NCBI GenBank assembly: GCA_951802425.1
Contig: OX637794.1
Span: forward strand, 4,588,001 to 4,652,000
DNA: 64,000 bases
Source of the DNA: Clavaria fumosa
Lineage: Eukaryota; Basidiomycota; Agaricomycetes; Agaricales; Clavariaceae
Direction: 5' to 3'
Shown: one piece after another, positions 22,128-34,400 of the stretch
Position numbering within the stretch: the first letter of the stretch is position 1
Layout of the letters: every line of letters begins with the position of its first letter
Notes under the pieces: model-generated
What the model saw: only the letters and a program-made list of their open reading frames with translations
What the model was told of the DNA's origin: nothing
Databases searched by the model: none
Translations under genes and position numbers: made by a program

Positions 22128-24119
22128 TTAAGTTTCCCTTTCTTTCCCTTTATTATTATTAGCAGAACCTGCCTGAGCATCTGCTAATTCATCCAGCAGG
22201 GCTTCACTGATCCAGTCCTGTGATGGACCCAGCTCAGTGGAGAAGAAGGCCAGTTTCAGGCGCAACATAGCATTCTGGTGAGCTTCCAATCCATTCCTCG
22301 GAAAGTCATCAATGATTGTTGATGCACAGATGATTGACTTGTAGACATCATTCATTTCTTGAGGGACAACCGCATACGTCTCGTGTGTGCAGCCCTCAAT
22401 GTGGATTTGGTAATGTCATAGATGGATATTCTCTGTCTGAGTATCACCACCCCTCAGATTCTTCGCAGGGTATGAGGCATGAGGGTAGACTTTTGGTGTC
22501 TCGAGTCCGATGTCGTGCACAAGTGACAGGATCGGATGTCGGTTGACTGGTGCGCCCCCAACATGAGGGTTGAGGAGAACATCCGAGAATGTTGCACAAT
22601 TCTTAATCTGGCCAAAAAGTGGACCACTATTGGCTGGACATATAGGAGCATCAAGGCCCCCATAATGCATTGTTGCAAATAGGTCTGTTGACTTCTGATT
22701 GTCAGCACATTGATAGGCCACTCCTTGAACCAAAGGAATCCACTGAAGGTCTGGATGGATGACTCCATTAGTGATGTACAGGGCCCGGCTTGGCTTGACT
22801 GGGCTCAGGCTTGGATAAATTGTGAGCTGGGCCCTGGTTGAGGGCTTGGGCCAGGCCCGGGCCAGGCTCAGGCTCAGGCCCGGGCTTTGTGGACAAGAAG
22901 TCTACAACAAATTTTGTATGAACATATCATCTTCATTGTGATCAACATAATGTATGGGGAATGCTGCTCTCCCCTGGCCTTGGACACAGCAAGCAGCTCA
23001 AGACTGGTGTAGAGCGACCTCCGGCCCGGGGCTTGTCAGAGAAGAGTCCCAGTCCCATGTCCAAACCTACCTAGGGTTGCGCAGCCCGACTCGGCCCCGT
23101 TCCTCGAGACGCTGCATGCAGAGAGCCTTGAGATGCGCAAAAATGGGGTGCCATGCGGGGGGGCGGTTAGAGGAAGGACGCGCTCATCGCTGGGCACCGC
23201 GTCTTTGGCGCAGCGGGGGCGACGGACACTGTTGAGCAGTTGGGCAGCAGTTGGGCGGGGCTGCGCGCGCCTGGTCCTGCCCGATGTCTGCGAGACCGAC
23301 TCGTGCCGGCGCCCGCTTCAGCGGCGCACTCCCGGGGCACTGGGCGGCGAGAAGGGGGCGACGGGCGACAGCGAGAAGCGCGGGGGCGCGAGAGCGGCAG
23401 GCGTCGCTTGCGCCACGGCCACGTAGAGACCCGCCCGACAGGCGGGCACGCCAGGGTGGTGGACATGACAGGACGCAGGACGCCGGCCATCCGGCTTCTG
23501 CGTGATGTGTTCCGGACTCGTGCTGGTCGGCAAGCCTGAGGTGCAGGGGAGCACAGTTATTGAGTAGGACTTGCTGGGGCAGGCGGGCGGGTGGCGTGGC
23601 TTGAGCACACATCACAAAATGTCACGTGTGACAAAGCTGGGGCTTCAGGCCTTCAGGCCTCAGGGCTCGGCTCAAGGCTTTTTATAACACAAGCCAAGCC
23701 TTGAGCCCGACAAAGCCATCACTAGGGCCCAGCTTGGCTCGGGCTTCAAGGGCTCGGCAGCCCGGGCTTCCGGGCTTTGAGCCGGGCCCTGTACATCAAT
23801 AGACTCCATAGTCACCAGCTCTCACAAATTGAGAGAAATTGAGGTAAACACCCTGGAATGCACACTCCAAGGTCGGGCCATCCGCATCGGCGACAGGCTT
23901 AGCATTAAGGATAGTGTGGTGCCAGTGTGGATTGATCAGCACCTTCAACCAATCCAGAAGGAGTATTGGCTGATGGTACTTTGGATTGCTTTTATTGATC
24001 ATATCTGCTGTGCCATTATTCTGAATGACAAGATCATGACCAATCATCCAGAGAAGGCAGCCAACCATCTCTCCTCGCTCGCCTCGTGCCAGCAGGCCAC
24101 CCTCAAAACAATTTAGTCA
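22128..24119 (-). pseudogene. Unidentified ORF split by a hAT insertion
   Basis: Reading on the minus strand from about 24116, one frame runs to 23802, is interrupted by the 1033-bp element at 22769-23801, and resumes at 22768 to the stop at 22128. Removing the element plus one 8-bp target copy deletes 1041 bases (347 codons), so the frame is kept. The joined frame has about 300 codons. It contains one in-frame TGA at 22416-22418 and another at 24117-24119 at its upstream edge; both would fit CGA. Visible segments are LLDWLKVLINPHWHHTIL, VAYQCADNQKSTDLFATM, and a Glu/Lys-rich C-terminus. I do not recognise the family. It probably belonged to an older mobile element. Confidence 0.6.
22769..23801. 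mobile_element. hAT-type non-autonomous element, 1033 bp, GC-rich
   Basis: Termini TAGTGATGTACAGGGCCCGG and its inverted partner (reading TATTGATGTACAGGGCCCGG) match over about 22 bp with one difference. They are flanked by an exact 8-bp duplication GACTCCAT (22761-22768 and 23802-23809). The subterminal regions are dense in GGCCCGGGC/AGGCTC palindromic motifs. The centre (about 23000-23600) is GC- and CpG-rich, unlike the CpG-poor DNA around it, and encodes no recognisable protein. It may be a young insertion or may carry captured host DNA. Confidence 0.88.
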
Positions 24120-24227
24120 ACATGGTAGGGGCATCGATTTGGATGTTGTGGTGGGCATTGAGAATTTGGGCAGCTGCTTCGGCTATGTGCCGCCTCACTC
24201 ATACAACAATCCAAGCACTGATCCTTT

Positions 24228-25068
24228 TGTCTAGCAATACAAGAAGGCAACAATCTACTTCTCTCAGGACTCTTCAAGTATAGCTGGTGTCATTCCTGCA
24301 ATGGACAAGATTACAAGCAAGCTCAACCTCCACAACAAAGCACCTTACCACCCCGCAATCCAGGCAGCCATGAAGGTTGCCGCAGCGAAGCTTGACAAGT
24401 ACTACGGCTGCACAGATAACTCAGCTCCATATCGAATTGCAATGGGTGAGCCTCCTCATGCATGCCCAAACTCATTCTGACTGCAGCCACTAGTTCTTCA
24501 CCCTGGCCTCAAGTTGGAATACTTCCAAGTGCACAAATGGAAGACAGAATGGATTGAAGTTGCCGAAGACATGGTCCATGATGAGTACAAGAGGAACTAC
24601 AAGGGAGGGGAGGGGCATAGCGATGCAGAGACTACCGAATCGAACGAGGCTGTCGTACGTGGCATCAGCTGCCTGGCTGCTTGCGATAATCACTGATAGC
24701 CTTGGCCAAAAGATAACCTTTGACACTGAGTTCAGCAACTACTGTGTAAACGAGAAACCCGATGCGAACCTCTCACGAATGGCACTGGATTATTTGAGTA
24801 TCCCAGGTCTGAGTATACTGACTTCTGAAGCAAACGGACTAACATTGGGCCTCCAGCCACATCTACAGTGGTCGACCGCATCTTCTCACAGGGCCGCCAG
24901 CTTCTACACTTCACGAGAAATGCTCTATCTGCACTCTCGTTTTGTGCATCTCTCTGCCTTGGCTCATGGTGCCAAAACGATTTGATAGCTATCGAAGATC
25001 TTTTGCCTCTTGTTGGATGTGTGAAGAGGAAGGCATCAATGGATCTTGAGTACTACAACAAGTGTTAG
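24228..25068 (+). pseudogene. hAT transposase, C-terminal half, decayed
   Basis: The plus strand reads QYKKATIYFSQDSSSIAGVI and YYGCTDNSAPYRIAM (about 24230-24445). After an intron-like gap (GTGAGC..TGCAG) comes VLHPGLKLEYFQVHKW (24490-24545), then the C-terminal dimerisation block ERIFSQGR-like RIFSQGRQLLHFTRNALSA to the stop at 25068. This order is that of Ac/hAT transposases. The frame changes at least once (about 24690-24740) and the N-terminal zinc finger and first catalytic part are missing. It could have mobilised the two hAT-type elements nearby, but end similarity was not testable. Confidence 0.8.
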
Positions 25069-25282
25069 CTACTATGCATTATGTACATGCCTGGCATGTG
25101 TCTGCCATTTTATGACATGACACCATGGTTACCTTGTTGTACTGCAGGTATATGAGCACACTGTCCACATATGGATATGGTATCACCTGTAACCTGACAA
25201 GGGTACAGTGGTCATGGTTACAGGTCTGGTGTGCCAAATCTGGACCCACAGTATACCTGTGGAGAGCCCTACTTGAGCGTGC

Positions 25283-25690
25283 TCATAGGTAACAGTCAGG
25301 GCTGGTGTAGGGCTCAGGGGCGTCAGTCTGAACCGAGGCATCGGTGTATCTACTGCTTTGTGTGGAAGGAGGGGACGGCGTCCTTGTTGGGGTGATGACA
25401 TTTTCGATGTCCTCAATTGTCAGACCTTCAACAGTCTGATGGAAGATTTCTTCATTAAGGGTGGTGGTGAGTAGCACAGGAAACTTGGTGGGAGTGTAGT
25501 TTGGAAAGAGCCTTTGCTCACAAATCTCTCTGGAGGACCAAAGTCCTGGCTGTATGAACTGTCTTTCAGAGGTGCAATATACTGTACTCCTCAGAACTCT
25601 TCCATTCGGAGTATGGCAATGAGTAAGTGGGGCAGTCGGTGTGTGACAGTTGATCAGGCACAGTGCTTAGCATCTGTGTTGTTTCTGACA
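25283..25690 (-). pseudogene. Uncharacterised minus-strand reading frame
   Basis: From about 25690 down to the stop at 25283 the minus strand stays open for roughly 135 codons, with natural-looking composition (for example LNEEIFHQTVEGLTIEDIEN and a Ser/Thr/Pro stretch). There is no good start codon and a TAA just upstream. It may be the end of a decayed retroelement protein; the family is not recognised. Confidence 0.3.
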
Positions 25691-25699
25691 TTCGGTAAG

Positions 25700-27822
25700 T
25701 CCAAGAGGCTCAGGTAGGAACTTGTCTCAGAGGTATCAGAAATCCAGTTTGGTGATATAGTGAGGGTCATGGCTCCAGGTACTTTAGGCTAGCCGGGCAG
25801 TGGTAGGTGCTGGTTGTTGATGTTGGAGTGTTGTGGACACTGAGTTGAGACAAGCAGCAGGTGAGCTTTCAATATTATGTTGTGGTCAATCCAAAATCTG
25901 GAGTCTGAAGGTTGCAGTGAGGTTGTGAGAAGGTCACAAGAGTCATGTGTTTAGCAAAGGCTTGGGCTGACTTTGAAGTAGAAAGATGCAGAGTCTGAGA
26001 ATATTGAAAGCTAAGGAAATACATGTCTCTATCATAGGGATATATATACTAAGTCCAAGTCCATGGGAACAGAGCAAGTACAAAGTAACGAAGGAGAGAG
26101 TCCAACAGAAGTGACAGTCAAGATGGAGTGAATGTATCTGAGTAATGATCATGGTGGTGTCATGACATCAGTGGGGTACAAGGAGTTGGTAAGGGGATGG
26201 GAAGCTGTCATGGGGAGAGGATAAGAGTGCCAAGGGAATGGGATAGTGGTAACATGGCAAATCCAGGAGCATAAGGTATGGGTGGGAACAGTTGTTTGAT
26301 GTGGAGGCAACAATTGTCACAACAATGACAGGGTGATGGCATCCTGCTTGATGTGCCATGACACAAATGGGCTGTACTGTCAGTAGTAGTCACATGAGTC
26401 CCGTGACTTACTGGTCATGTGATCACGACCTTGGTGGGTCACATGATGTTGCTGTGACACCAATACAGTTTCAAGATACCATCAACAAATTAATTTTGTC
26501 AAATTTCTTGTAGTGAAACACACCTAAGATTATGGCTAAGATGACCCAAAAACTAACATGAAATTCACCTATTAGATTGGCTTAAAAGGCACCTGTGATA
26601 GAGTGAAATCCACCTATTAGAGATCAGCTTAAAAGACACTTGTATTGTAGTGATATTCACCCAAAGTACAGTGGGTGAATTCAGACATAAAAGTAGTGAA
26701 ATCACCCATTCTTTGTACCCAATAAGCACTTGATTATCAACTAGTCATGGTGATTTTCACTTAGGAAACCATTGATATTCACCACATTTCAGGGTTCTTT
26801 GTGTGGTGATTTTCACCCAACTTTGGGCCTACAGTGTGTGAGTCTAGGAACTTAAAAGAACTCATTGCCAAGCTTGATGGATGTCATGGTTGCCATTGTT
26901 CCCAGTCTTTGGATTGGTCTTTGATTAGTCCTAGGTAAGTTGATTGTTTCTTAATGTGCAAAACTGGATCTCATAATCTGAGAGAACCACTTAAGGCTAA
27001 TCATGACTGACTAGGAGGCAATGACTGTTCCTGTTAGCATTTACAGTGTTTATATACTACCCCTGTAGTTATGTAGTTAAGTATAGTGATGTGACAGTAG
27101 TCACATTACAATGATGTGCACATTTGCTATGTTATAGTTGATGCTTACCTCAGCATTGCTTCATGATAGTACAGGTGGGCCTTTGTAATCCCAATAGGAC
27201 ACATTGATAGGGGGAGTGAAGAGGGAACAGGGTAAGTGGTTACAACTTTGAAGATACATTGATAATAGTTAGATCTGCACAATGACTAGGGCATTGTGAA
27301 AGGAAAGCTTTGTGAGTTGCACACATGAGGATGACACAGGGTCAGGCAGATGATCAGGCCTGGCAAAACAATGGATGGTAGGTTGTGAGAGGAAGGGCAA
27401 ACATTCATGAGCCTATTCCCCTCTGTAGTTGCTCCAGTCTGTCCTCTTCTCTTCAGTGACTCAACTCCAAACAGTTTCCCTTCCCTACCATGTTCCTGCT
27501 TCTAGATAATAGTCTATTTTGGCAGGGGGTTTTGACACCATGGACAGTGAGGTGGGTGGAACAGGGGCAGGCATGTCCGCAGGTGAAATTATTGGACATT
27601 TCAAGGGTGGATCAATATGGGGTGCCATTGGAGAATTGAAATTAAGCTTTGACCCCTACCACAAACTCTGCAGTGGGAATTTGGTCTTACAAATGTAAGG
27701 ACATTAGTTGTTTTCAACAGGGGACTGCTACTGATGTCTCAAGGTACACTCATTACCCTGTGTGCAGGATTGAGCTCAGTCAGTGCCTAAATGATGCAGT
27801 CAACCCTCCAGACTCACCTCAG
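25700..27822. other. Gene-free repeat-derived DNA
   Basis: CpG-poor sequence without a supported gene. 26515-26830 contains diverged units of about 45 bp around the words ATTCACCTATTAGA and TGATTTTCACCC. The rest appears unique within the window. Confidence 0.45.
26515..26830. repeat. Degenerate tandem repeat with TTCACCC words
   Basis: Two neighbouring units read GAAATTCACCTATTAG and GAAATCCACCTATTAG, each followed by GCTTAAAAGRCAC. The word GTGATTTTCACCC or close variants then recurs to 26830. The repeats are diverged, so this is an old array. Confidence 0.55.
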
Positions 27823-28052
27823 TGTTGGTAATCACCCAGGGAGATTATGTAATGATGTGCTCTATTTGGGCACAACCAGAACCCTGCCACAGCTCAGTCT
27901 TACATTTGACTGGGCTGTGAGTAATTTCCTTTTTCACCTCGCACTAGTACTTTTCAGATGCCCTAGGGTAGAACAGACTATCCCTAGGTACTACTGCAAT
28001 ACCTCAGTCTTACATTTGACTGGGTTAATGGACTATCCCTAGTTTTCTAATA
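27823..28052 (+). mobile_element. Copia-type 5' LTR, 230 bp
   Basis: It starts TGTTGGTAATCACCCAGG and ends CTAGTTTTCTAATA. A second copy of identical length (230 bp) lies inverted at 49510-49739. The Copia gag frame begins 32 bp downstream, so this is the 5' LTR of a truncated element. Confidence 0.8.
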
Positions 28053-28083
28053 GATTATGAGATTCATCATGCAAAATGATTTC

Positions 28084-28686
28084 ATGACTGGCAACACCTC
28101 TTCCAATGCTATAGGCATGCCTCAACTCCACAATGACAGAGTGAATTGGGCCGACTATGAGTCGAAAGCCCACATGACCATGGGCACAAAGGGCTTGATC
28201 AGACACCGTGATGCCACTGTGTGAAAACCAGTCGCTTACCCCGAAGAAAATGGGATCCTGATGAAAGCCATGGGAGTCAAAGCCACTGACGAGGACCTAG
28301 AATAAAAAGAATGTAGATTTGATGAGTACAAACAAAAAGAGTACAGCATGCAGCACATACTGCTTACCACAGTATCCCTGCCCCTTGCTATGATCATCAA
28401 ATCTATGACTGCATCTGTCATGTGGAATACCATTTGCAATGACACTATGAAAAAGAGTCAACTACATAAGGTTGACATGTGTTGCAGGCTTCAGTCCATG
28501 CTCTGTGGCGAAGACACAGATGTCAGAGCTCACCTGAATGTGATGTTGAAGATCAGAGAGGAGCTGGAAGGAATTGGTGTCTCAGTCACTGACAAGGATT
28601 TCGCAATGATGATCCTTACCTACCCAGCTACCGAACCCTTCTCCACTCGATAACGCACACAGCAAACATTTCCAGCACAGACATAT
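28084..28686 (+). pseudogene. Copia gag, broken
   Basis: The frame from ATG 28084 reads a Copia-type Gag (retrotran_gag/UBN2-like): LHNDRVNWADYESKAHMTM at the start, then VMWNTICNDTMKKSQLHKVD and LNVMLKIREELEGIGVSVTD. It is interrupted by TGA at 28222-28224 and TAA at 28303-28305. At 28687 the sequence switches to the LTR of gypsy element 3, so the rest of the Copia element is displaced or lost. Confidence 0.8.
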
Positions 28687-29090
28687 TGTCATGCCTGTGC
28701 CGCTCCCTTCGGGTCCGGACCAGAAATACTATCTCTGGTTCCAGATCTCTGATAGTTTGTACCTTGCGCCTCGGTACCTGAGGGTACCTGCCCCTGGCAT
28801 GGGACAAGCACCAAGTCCACTTCTGGGGATAAGTCCCCATGTGGCGATTCCAGATCCTGTTCCGAGACCCCAATCCGTTGTCATGGACTTCTGTAGTTAC
28901 TCATCAGGAACCAGCTAGATGTAGCTTACTACAATCTATTAAGTACCATCTGCGAAGTTGCTTGGTGGCGAAGCCACCAACTTGATAGTAGTAGTCCACG
29001 AATTCTGGATCATGATCCTGATCCTGGTTTCTGCCCTGATGTTCTGTAACCAGTCTCACAATGTATCTCCAAGACAGATTCTGTAGTTAC
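28687..29090 (+). mobile_element. Gypsy element 3: left part of its 5' LTR
   Basis: Begins TGTCATGCC directly after the Copia gag and is cut at 29090 by gypsy element 1. The LTR resumes at 42760 after the element-1 target duplication. Its ends (TGTCA..ATAACA) resemble those of element 1, suggesting related families. Confidence 0.65.
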
Positions 29091-29802
29091 TGTCACGGTC
29101 CTATCAGGTTAGTAGCAAAAGGGGTTAACAGAACAGGGTGGAGATGTTTTATTGGAGTCCTATCAGAGTCCGATATCGGAGAAATGGAGAAGCAAACAGA
29201 GAAGAAGGAGACTTGTGGGACTGCAGCCTCAATGTATGTGTTGTGCCACCACGTATATATGTGTCCCTATTTATCAAACAGAAACAATACCCAAGAGAGA
29301 ATCAGAATGAAAGTCAAACTCTGAAGTTGATCGGAGTCCGTCGGAGTTGCTTGGAGTTGGTTGGATGATGTGGAGAACGTCGAGGATGATGAGGACAAAA
29401 GCTCAGAGATATTTAGGGTTAATATTCAAACTGAGGAGCAGGGAGATACAGGTGGGAACTTATACTGCAAGGACAGAGTATAGGAGTAATGTGAAACAAT
29501 GTACATATCAAATTACTAGGAGAGTTTCACCACAAGTGCCTGTGCAATTTTCATGGAACAAAGAAATAACAACAAAAATAACTCCCATGGGTCAAGGGTA
29601 TCCTCTCAATGGTAAACAGAACGAGGGGATGGAGGGAGAAGGTTCTAGAACAGAGTCCGAAAGGTCCAAAGTACAGCGGAATGGAGTCTGAAGAAGGAGG
29701 ATGCGGAGTTACGGAGAGGCAGATCGGAGATGGCCAGAGTTGGTGCGGAGTCCGGAGTCCAGAGCAGGGATTGTGCTTATGTGATTGGATGGGGTCATAA
29801 CA
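29091..29802 (-). repeat. Gypsy 1 3' LTR
   Basis: The 712-bp direct repeat partner of 42023-42754, ending at the GTTAC target duplication on its left side. Confidence 0.93.
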
Positions 29803-30034
29803 GTATCCCCCTTTTAGGGTCGAACCCCTGAGACCCTGTGGCTAAACTCCATGTGAACACGTGCATTCCGAAACGAGTTAGCACCGGAGTTTCGCAGCAC
29901 TTCGATCGGAGTCCGATTTTTTTTTTGGGGGTTAAAACAATTGTGCGTGGTGCACTCTGCTTTTTTTTCCCTTAACTCATCACCATCATCACTTGCCCCT
30001 AACACAGGCAATTCTTCTTTTTTAAAAACTCATC

Positions 30035-30999
30035 ATGTCCAACACACAATCGACACCTGGAGCCGGGCCCAGCCACCCCTCCCGCCCTCGCCCACAACCT
30101 GTCATCACCATCCCCATTCAACCCCGCATGGAGGACAAGGACCCTGAGATTGCAGCCCTCACAAAAAGGATCAATGCATTGAGGGAGGAAGAGGAGTGAT
30201 GGAGGCAGGAGGAGGAGGAGCAGAAAGTGAAGGAGGTAGCAGATAAGGTGCAGCAGGAGGAGCTGGAGAGGGCGAAGGCAGTGGAGGCGAAGCGGAGGGC
30301 GGCGGAGGTGGCACGGGAGCAAGGGAGGGAGGAAACGGTCTCCAACACTGGAGACGGAGGTGGATCATGCAGAGTGTGTGCGATGCCGGAGGTTGGGGAT
30401 GGCCTGTGTGTGGCCAAGTGGGGGGCAGGGGATGGCCTGCAATGCCTGTGCGGGGCGAAGCAGAAGTGCAGAGGTGGAGAGGCGGAGCAGCCAGAGCGGA
30501 AAAAGGCGAAGGGGACACAGACTCGGAGGAGGATAGGTCAGAGATGTGGGTGCCGCGGGGTCAGTGGCTGGAGGAGGAGGTTTTGAACTTGGTGCAGGCC
30601 ATGCATAGCATGGTCCTGAGGGGAGTGGTTGCAATAGAGGAGTGGAGGAAGGAGGCGGCGGCAGAGTGGAAGGCTGTGGCGGAGGATCGGAGGATCCTCC
30701 ACGCGATTTTGGAGAAGTGGGGGAGGAGGATGGAGGTGGCGGAGAAGGAGGAGGCAGCAGAGGTAGCGGAGGCAGAGAGGAAGAGGAAAGCGGAGGCTCT
30801 GAGGGCAGAGGCAGAGGACATGGTGGTGGGGGTGATGGGGAAGGAGAAGGAAAAGGCGAAGGAGGTAGAGGCAGAGAAGGAGGCGGAGAGATCGGAGAAG
30901 GTGGTGGAGGTGGAGGACAGAGAGGTGGGAGCAGAGTCTGGGCTAGACAAGCTGGAAGGAATTTTGCAGGTGTTGCCCAGCTCGCCCCCCTCCGCCTAA
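30035..30999 (+). pseudogene. Antisense ORF inside gypsy 1: charged coiled-coil protein with Cys cluster
   Basis: Between the chromodomain and the 3' LTR, the strand opposite to gag-pol carries a reading frame starting at ATG 30035. It starts with a Pro-rich segment (QPVITIPIQPRMEDKDPEIA), then a long Glu/Arg/Lys coiled coil. A Cys cluster C-x2-C...C...C-x-C...C (about 30368-30475) resembles a small zinc-binding module and is followed by a basic patch KKAKG. A second coiled coil runs to the stop at 30999. It is broken by TGA at 30197-30199 (CGA fits: REEEERWRQ) and one frameshift near 30510. It may be an accessory gene of the element or an older captured sequence. Function unknown. Confidence 0.6.
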
Positions 31000-31426
31000 A
31001 AAATAAAAAATAATCTACATTATCTATTTATTGTTTTTCATTTTGTTTTTTGTTTTATAAATTTTTTGTTTTTTTCTTTGAACTTGAGTGAAAGTAAGCA
31101 GAGTGAAAGTAAAGTAAAGTAAGGCAAGACAGAGAAAAATGAAGAAAGAGTTTTGGAGTTTTTTTGGAGAAGAAGGTAAGAATTTTTGTTTTCAGAGTTT
31201 TGGAGAAAGCAGAATAAGGAATAGAGAGAAGAGAGGTATTTTTTTTTGGAGTTTCAGAGAAGACGGAGTAAGGGAACAAGGAAAAGGAGACAGAGATGGA
31301 TATATCTAATATATATTTTATTTTATTTTATTTTATTTATTTATTATCAGAGACAGAGTGTATAGAAGAGAAATGTGAGTAGAAAAGAAAAGAAATTTTG
31401 GGGTATCGGAGTAAGCGGAGTAGGGT

Positions 31427-34400
31427 TTAAAGGGAATTGAGAGGTCTGGGCTTGTTCGGATAAGCATGATGGAAGTCCGAAACAGCCTCAGAGGCATGTA
31501 CGAGTTCTGTAGCTGGTAACCAAGACGTTTCCTCCTTGGTTCCTTCGTATCTGGTCCACCGCACCAAGTAAAGGAGTTTGCAGCTGTGGCATTTGTTGAT
31601 CTTGGAGTTGAGCACTTTGGAGATTTCATGCTCAAGGTCTCTGTTGATCTCTACCAGAGGTGGCAGAGGGAGTATACAATTCAGAATTGTGTTCGGAGTT
31701 ACGGGTTCCAGCATGGAAATGTGGAAGACAGGGTGGACTGCTCGCATGGCCTCAGGGAGTCAGAGTATGAAGGCATGCAAGCTGGCCTCTCCGATGATCT
31801 CGAAGGGTCCAAGGAACTTCTTGGCAAGTTTCGGGGAGGGTCTGCACATATGGAAGTACTTCGCCTTGATGTAGACTTGGTTTCCGACCTTAAACTCTGG
31901 TGCCGGAGTCCGACAGTTGTCTGCCGGACCCTGATAGCGACGTTGCACTTTGGCGATTTGGTTACGGAGTTCTTGGTGCAGCTGATCCAAGTCCACAGCG
32001 AGTATTCGGGCACAAACCGAAGTTACTTCGTGTTCCGGGTACACCAATATATTCGGGTGATAGCCCTTGTTTGCAAAGAATGGAGAGATCCCAGTAGTGG
32101 CACTTGGAGCATTGTTGTAGGCAAACTCCACTAGGGGTAGTAGTTCGGACCAGTTGTCCTGCTGGTAATTGCAGTAACAACAGAGGTACTGTTCCAATGT
32201 CTGATTTGTTCACTCTGTCTGTCTGTTGCCCTCCGGATGATATCTGGAGGTGAAGTGCAAAGTCATGTCAAGGACCTTGCCTAATGAGCGGAAAAAACGA
32301 GAGACGAACTCGGAGCCATGGTTGGAAGTGACGTGCAACAGAACTCCATGTTTCGGAAAGACATGGAGTATGAACAGACAAGCCAACTCCATGGAGTTCA
32401 CTTCATTGGTTGTCAGGATGAAAACCCCTTGCTTCATAAACCTATCAACAACCACTAGAATTGTGGTAAAACCGGAGCTCTCAGGGAGTTGCTCAATGAA
32501 ATCCATCGAAATGGAATTCCACGGTTTCTTGGGTATGGGCAGCTGCTTGAGCGTTCCATATGGCTTATGCCAAGGGGCTTTCGCCCTACCACAAGTCGTG
32601 CAAGATTTGCAAAAGTCCGACACAAATCCTTGGAGTTTTGGCCAGGTATAATCCCTGAATACCAAGGCCGTAGTCTTGGTCCGACCGAAATGTCTGGCAA
32701 GTGGGTGATCATGTCTCGCACATAAAACGTGGAGTTGGAGGTCATTGACGTCCAGTACATAAATCCATCTGTGCTCGCAGAGAAGTCCATCGTCATCCAT
32801 GGACCACTTAGGGTCTGCAGAGTTTGAGCAGAGGTCTTCTAGGATCGGGACCATCACAGGATCCAGCAAGAGTCCAGACTGGATATCCTTGCGGAGTTGA
32901 TTATCGTCAATCACAAATGATGCGCAGAGTGTGGGTACATAAAGCAATGAAGCTCAGAGTGATGAGATCAACTGTCTGTTGGTGAACATCAGCCGGAGGT
33001 TTTGCGGATTGAAGCAGGCATAGTCGCTATCCCCCTCTTTGGGGTAGATGTCCCAATGTCTAGTCAACATGTTGGGTTTCATTCTGAGGTGACCGGGGTG
33101 GAATCGAATCATGAAATTGAACTGGGAGAGGAACTCCAACCACCTGGCTTGATGCTGGGTGAGTAGGCAGACTGTGGAGAAGTACTCAAGGTTCTTATGG
33201 TTGGTAACAACATCGACCGGAGTTTCAGAACCTTTGAGATAGTGCCTCCAGGTGGTAAACACCTCAAATATAGTGAGGAGTTCCTTATCGTGGGTGTCAT
33301 AGTTCAGTTCAGAGACACCTAGGGTACGGGAATGAAAGGCGATAGGATGGACATCACCATTGGAGGCGACTGTAGAGAGTATCGCAGCGACAGCGTAGTC
33401 CGAGGTGTCCATTTCAACTATAAGCGGAGCTCCAGGGATGAAGTGTGAGAGGATCGGAGTGGTAGAGAACGCTGTTTTCAAAGAGTCAAAAGCAGACTGG
33501 CAGTCGTCGGACCAAAGCCACAGGATATTCTTTCGTGTGAGGCCAGTCATCGGGGCGACAATGTCGGAGTATCCATGGACAAAGTGGTGATAGAAATTGG
33601 CGAACCCAAGGAAGGACTGTACGTCTTTGACCTTTCACAGAGTAGGCCAATCCTGTATAGCTTTAACTTTGGCCATATCCATAGAAAGTCCGGCTGGAGA
33701 TAAAACAAATCCGAGATACTCCATGGTTTCAGTGCGAAATTCACACTTAGCTGAGTTTAGGAAGAGACAGTTCTTCCAGAGCCTTTGGAGTACCTCTCAG
33801 ACATGCTCAACATGTTGCTTCAAGTCCTCAGAGTAAATGAGGATGTTGTCAAGATAGATGACCATGAACGTGTCAAGGAGGTCAGAGAATATATCATTCA
33901 TGAAGTGCTGGAAAGTGGTGGGTGCATTGGTGAGCCCGAAGGGCATCACACACCATTCAAAGGATCCGTATCGGGTGCAGAATGTGGTCTTCCATTCATC
34001 ACCCTTGGCGATACAGACCAGGTGATACGCATGTTGGAGGTCAAGTTTTGTATAAATTCGGGCTTTTCCTGGAACATCAAGAAGATCTTTAGTCAGCGGA
34101 AGTGGATAACAGTCTTTTTTGGTCACTTTATTGAGACCACAGAAATCGACACAAAGTCGGAGCATTCTGTTCTTTTTTTGTATGAAAAGCACAGGTGCTC
34201 CATGTGGAGAACAGCTCAGATGGATAAATCCGATGCGAAGATGCTTGTCCAGAAACTCGCTGAGTTCGCTGAGTTCGGACTGCGACAGGGAGTAGACCGC
34301 ACCTGGTGGAGGGGATTCGCCCTCCAGCAGGTTGATTTTTAGGTCATATGGACGATGCGGAGCAAGGGTGTCTGCCTTCTTTTTACTGAAGACATCCGGA

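Noticed and set aside
28682..28686. CATAT as target duplication of gypsy element 3
   Set aside because: A CATAT occurs near 44773-44777, but it is not preceded by an LTR end, so the match is likely chance.
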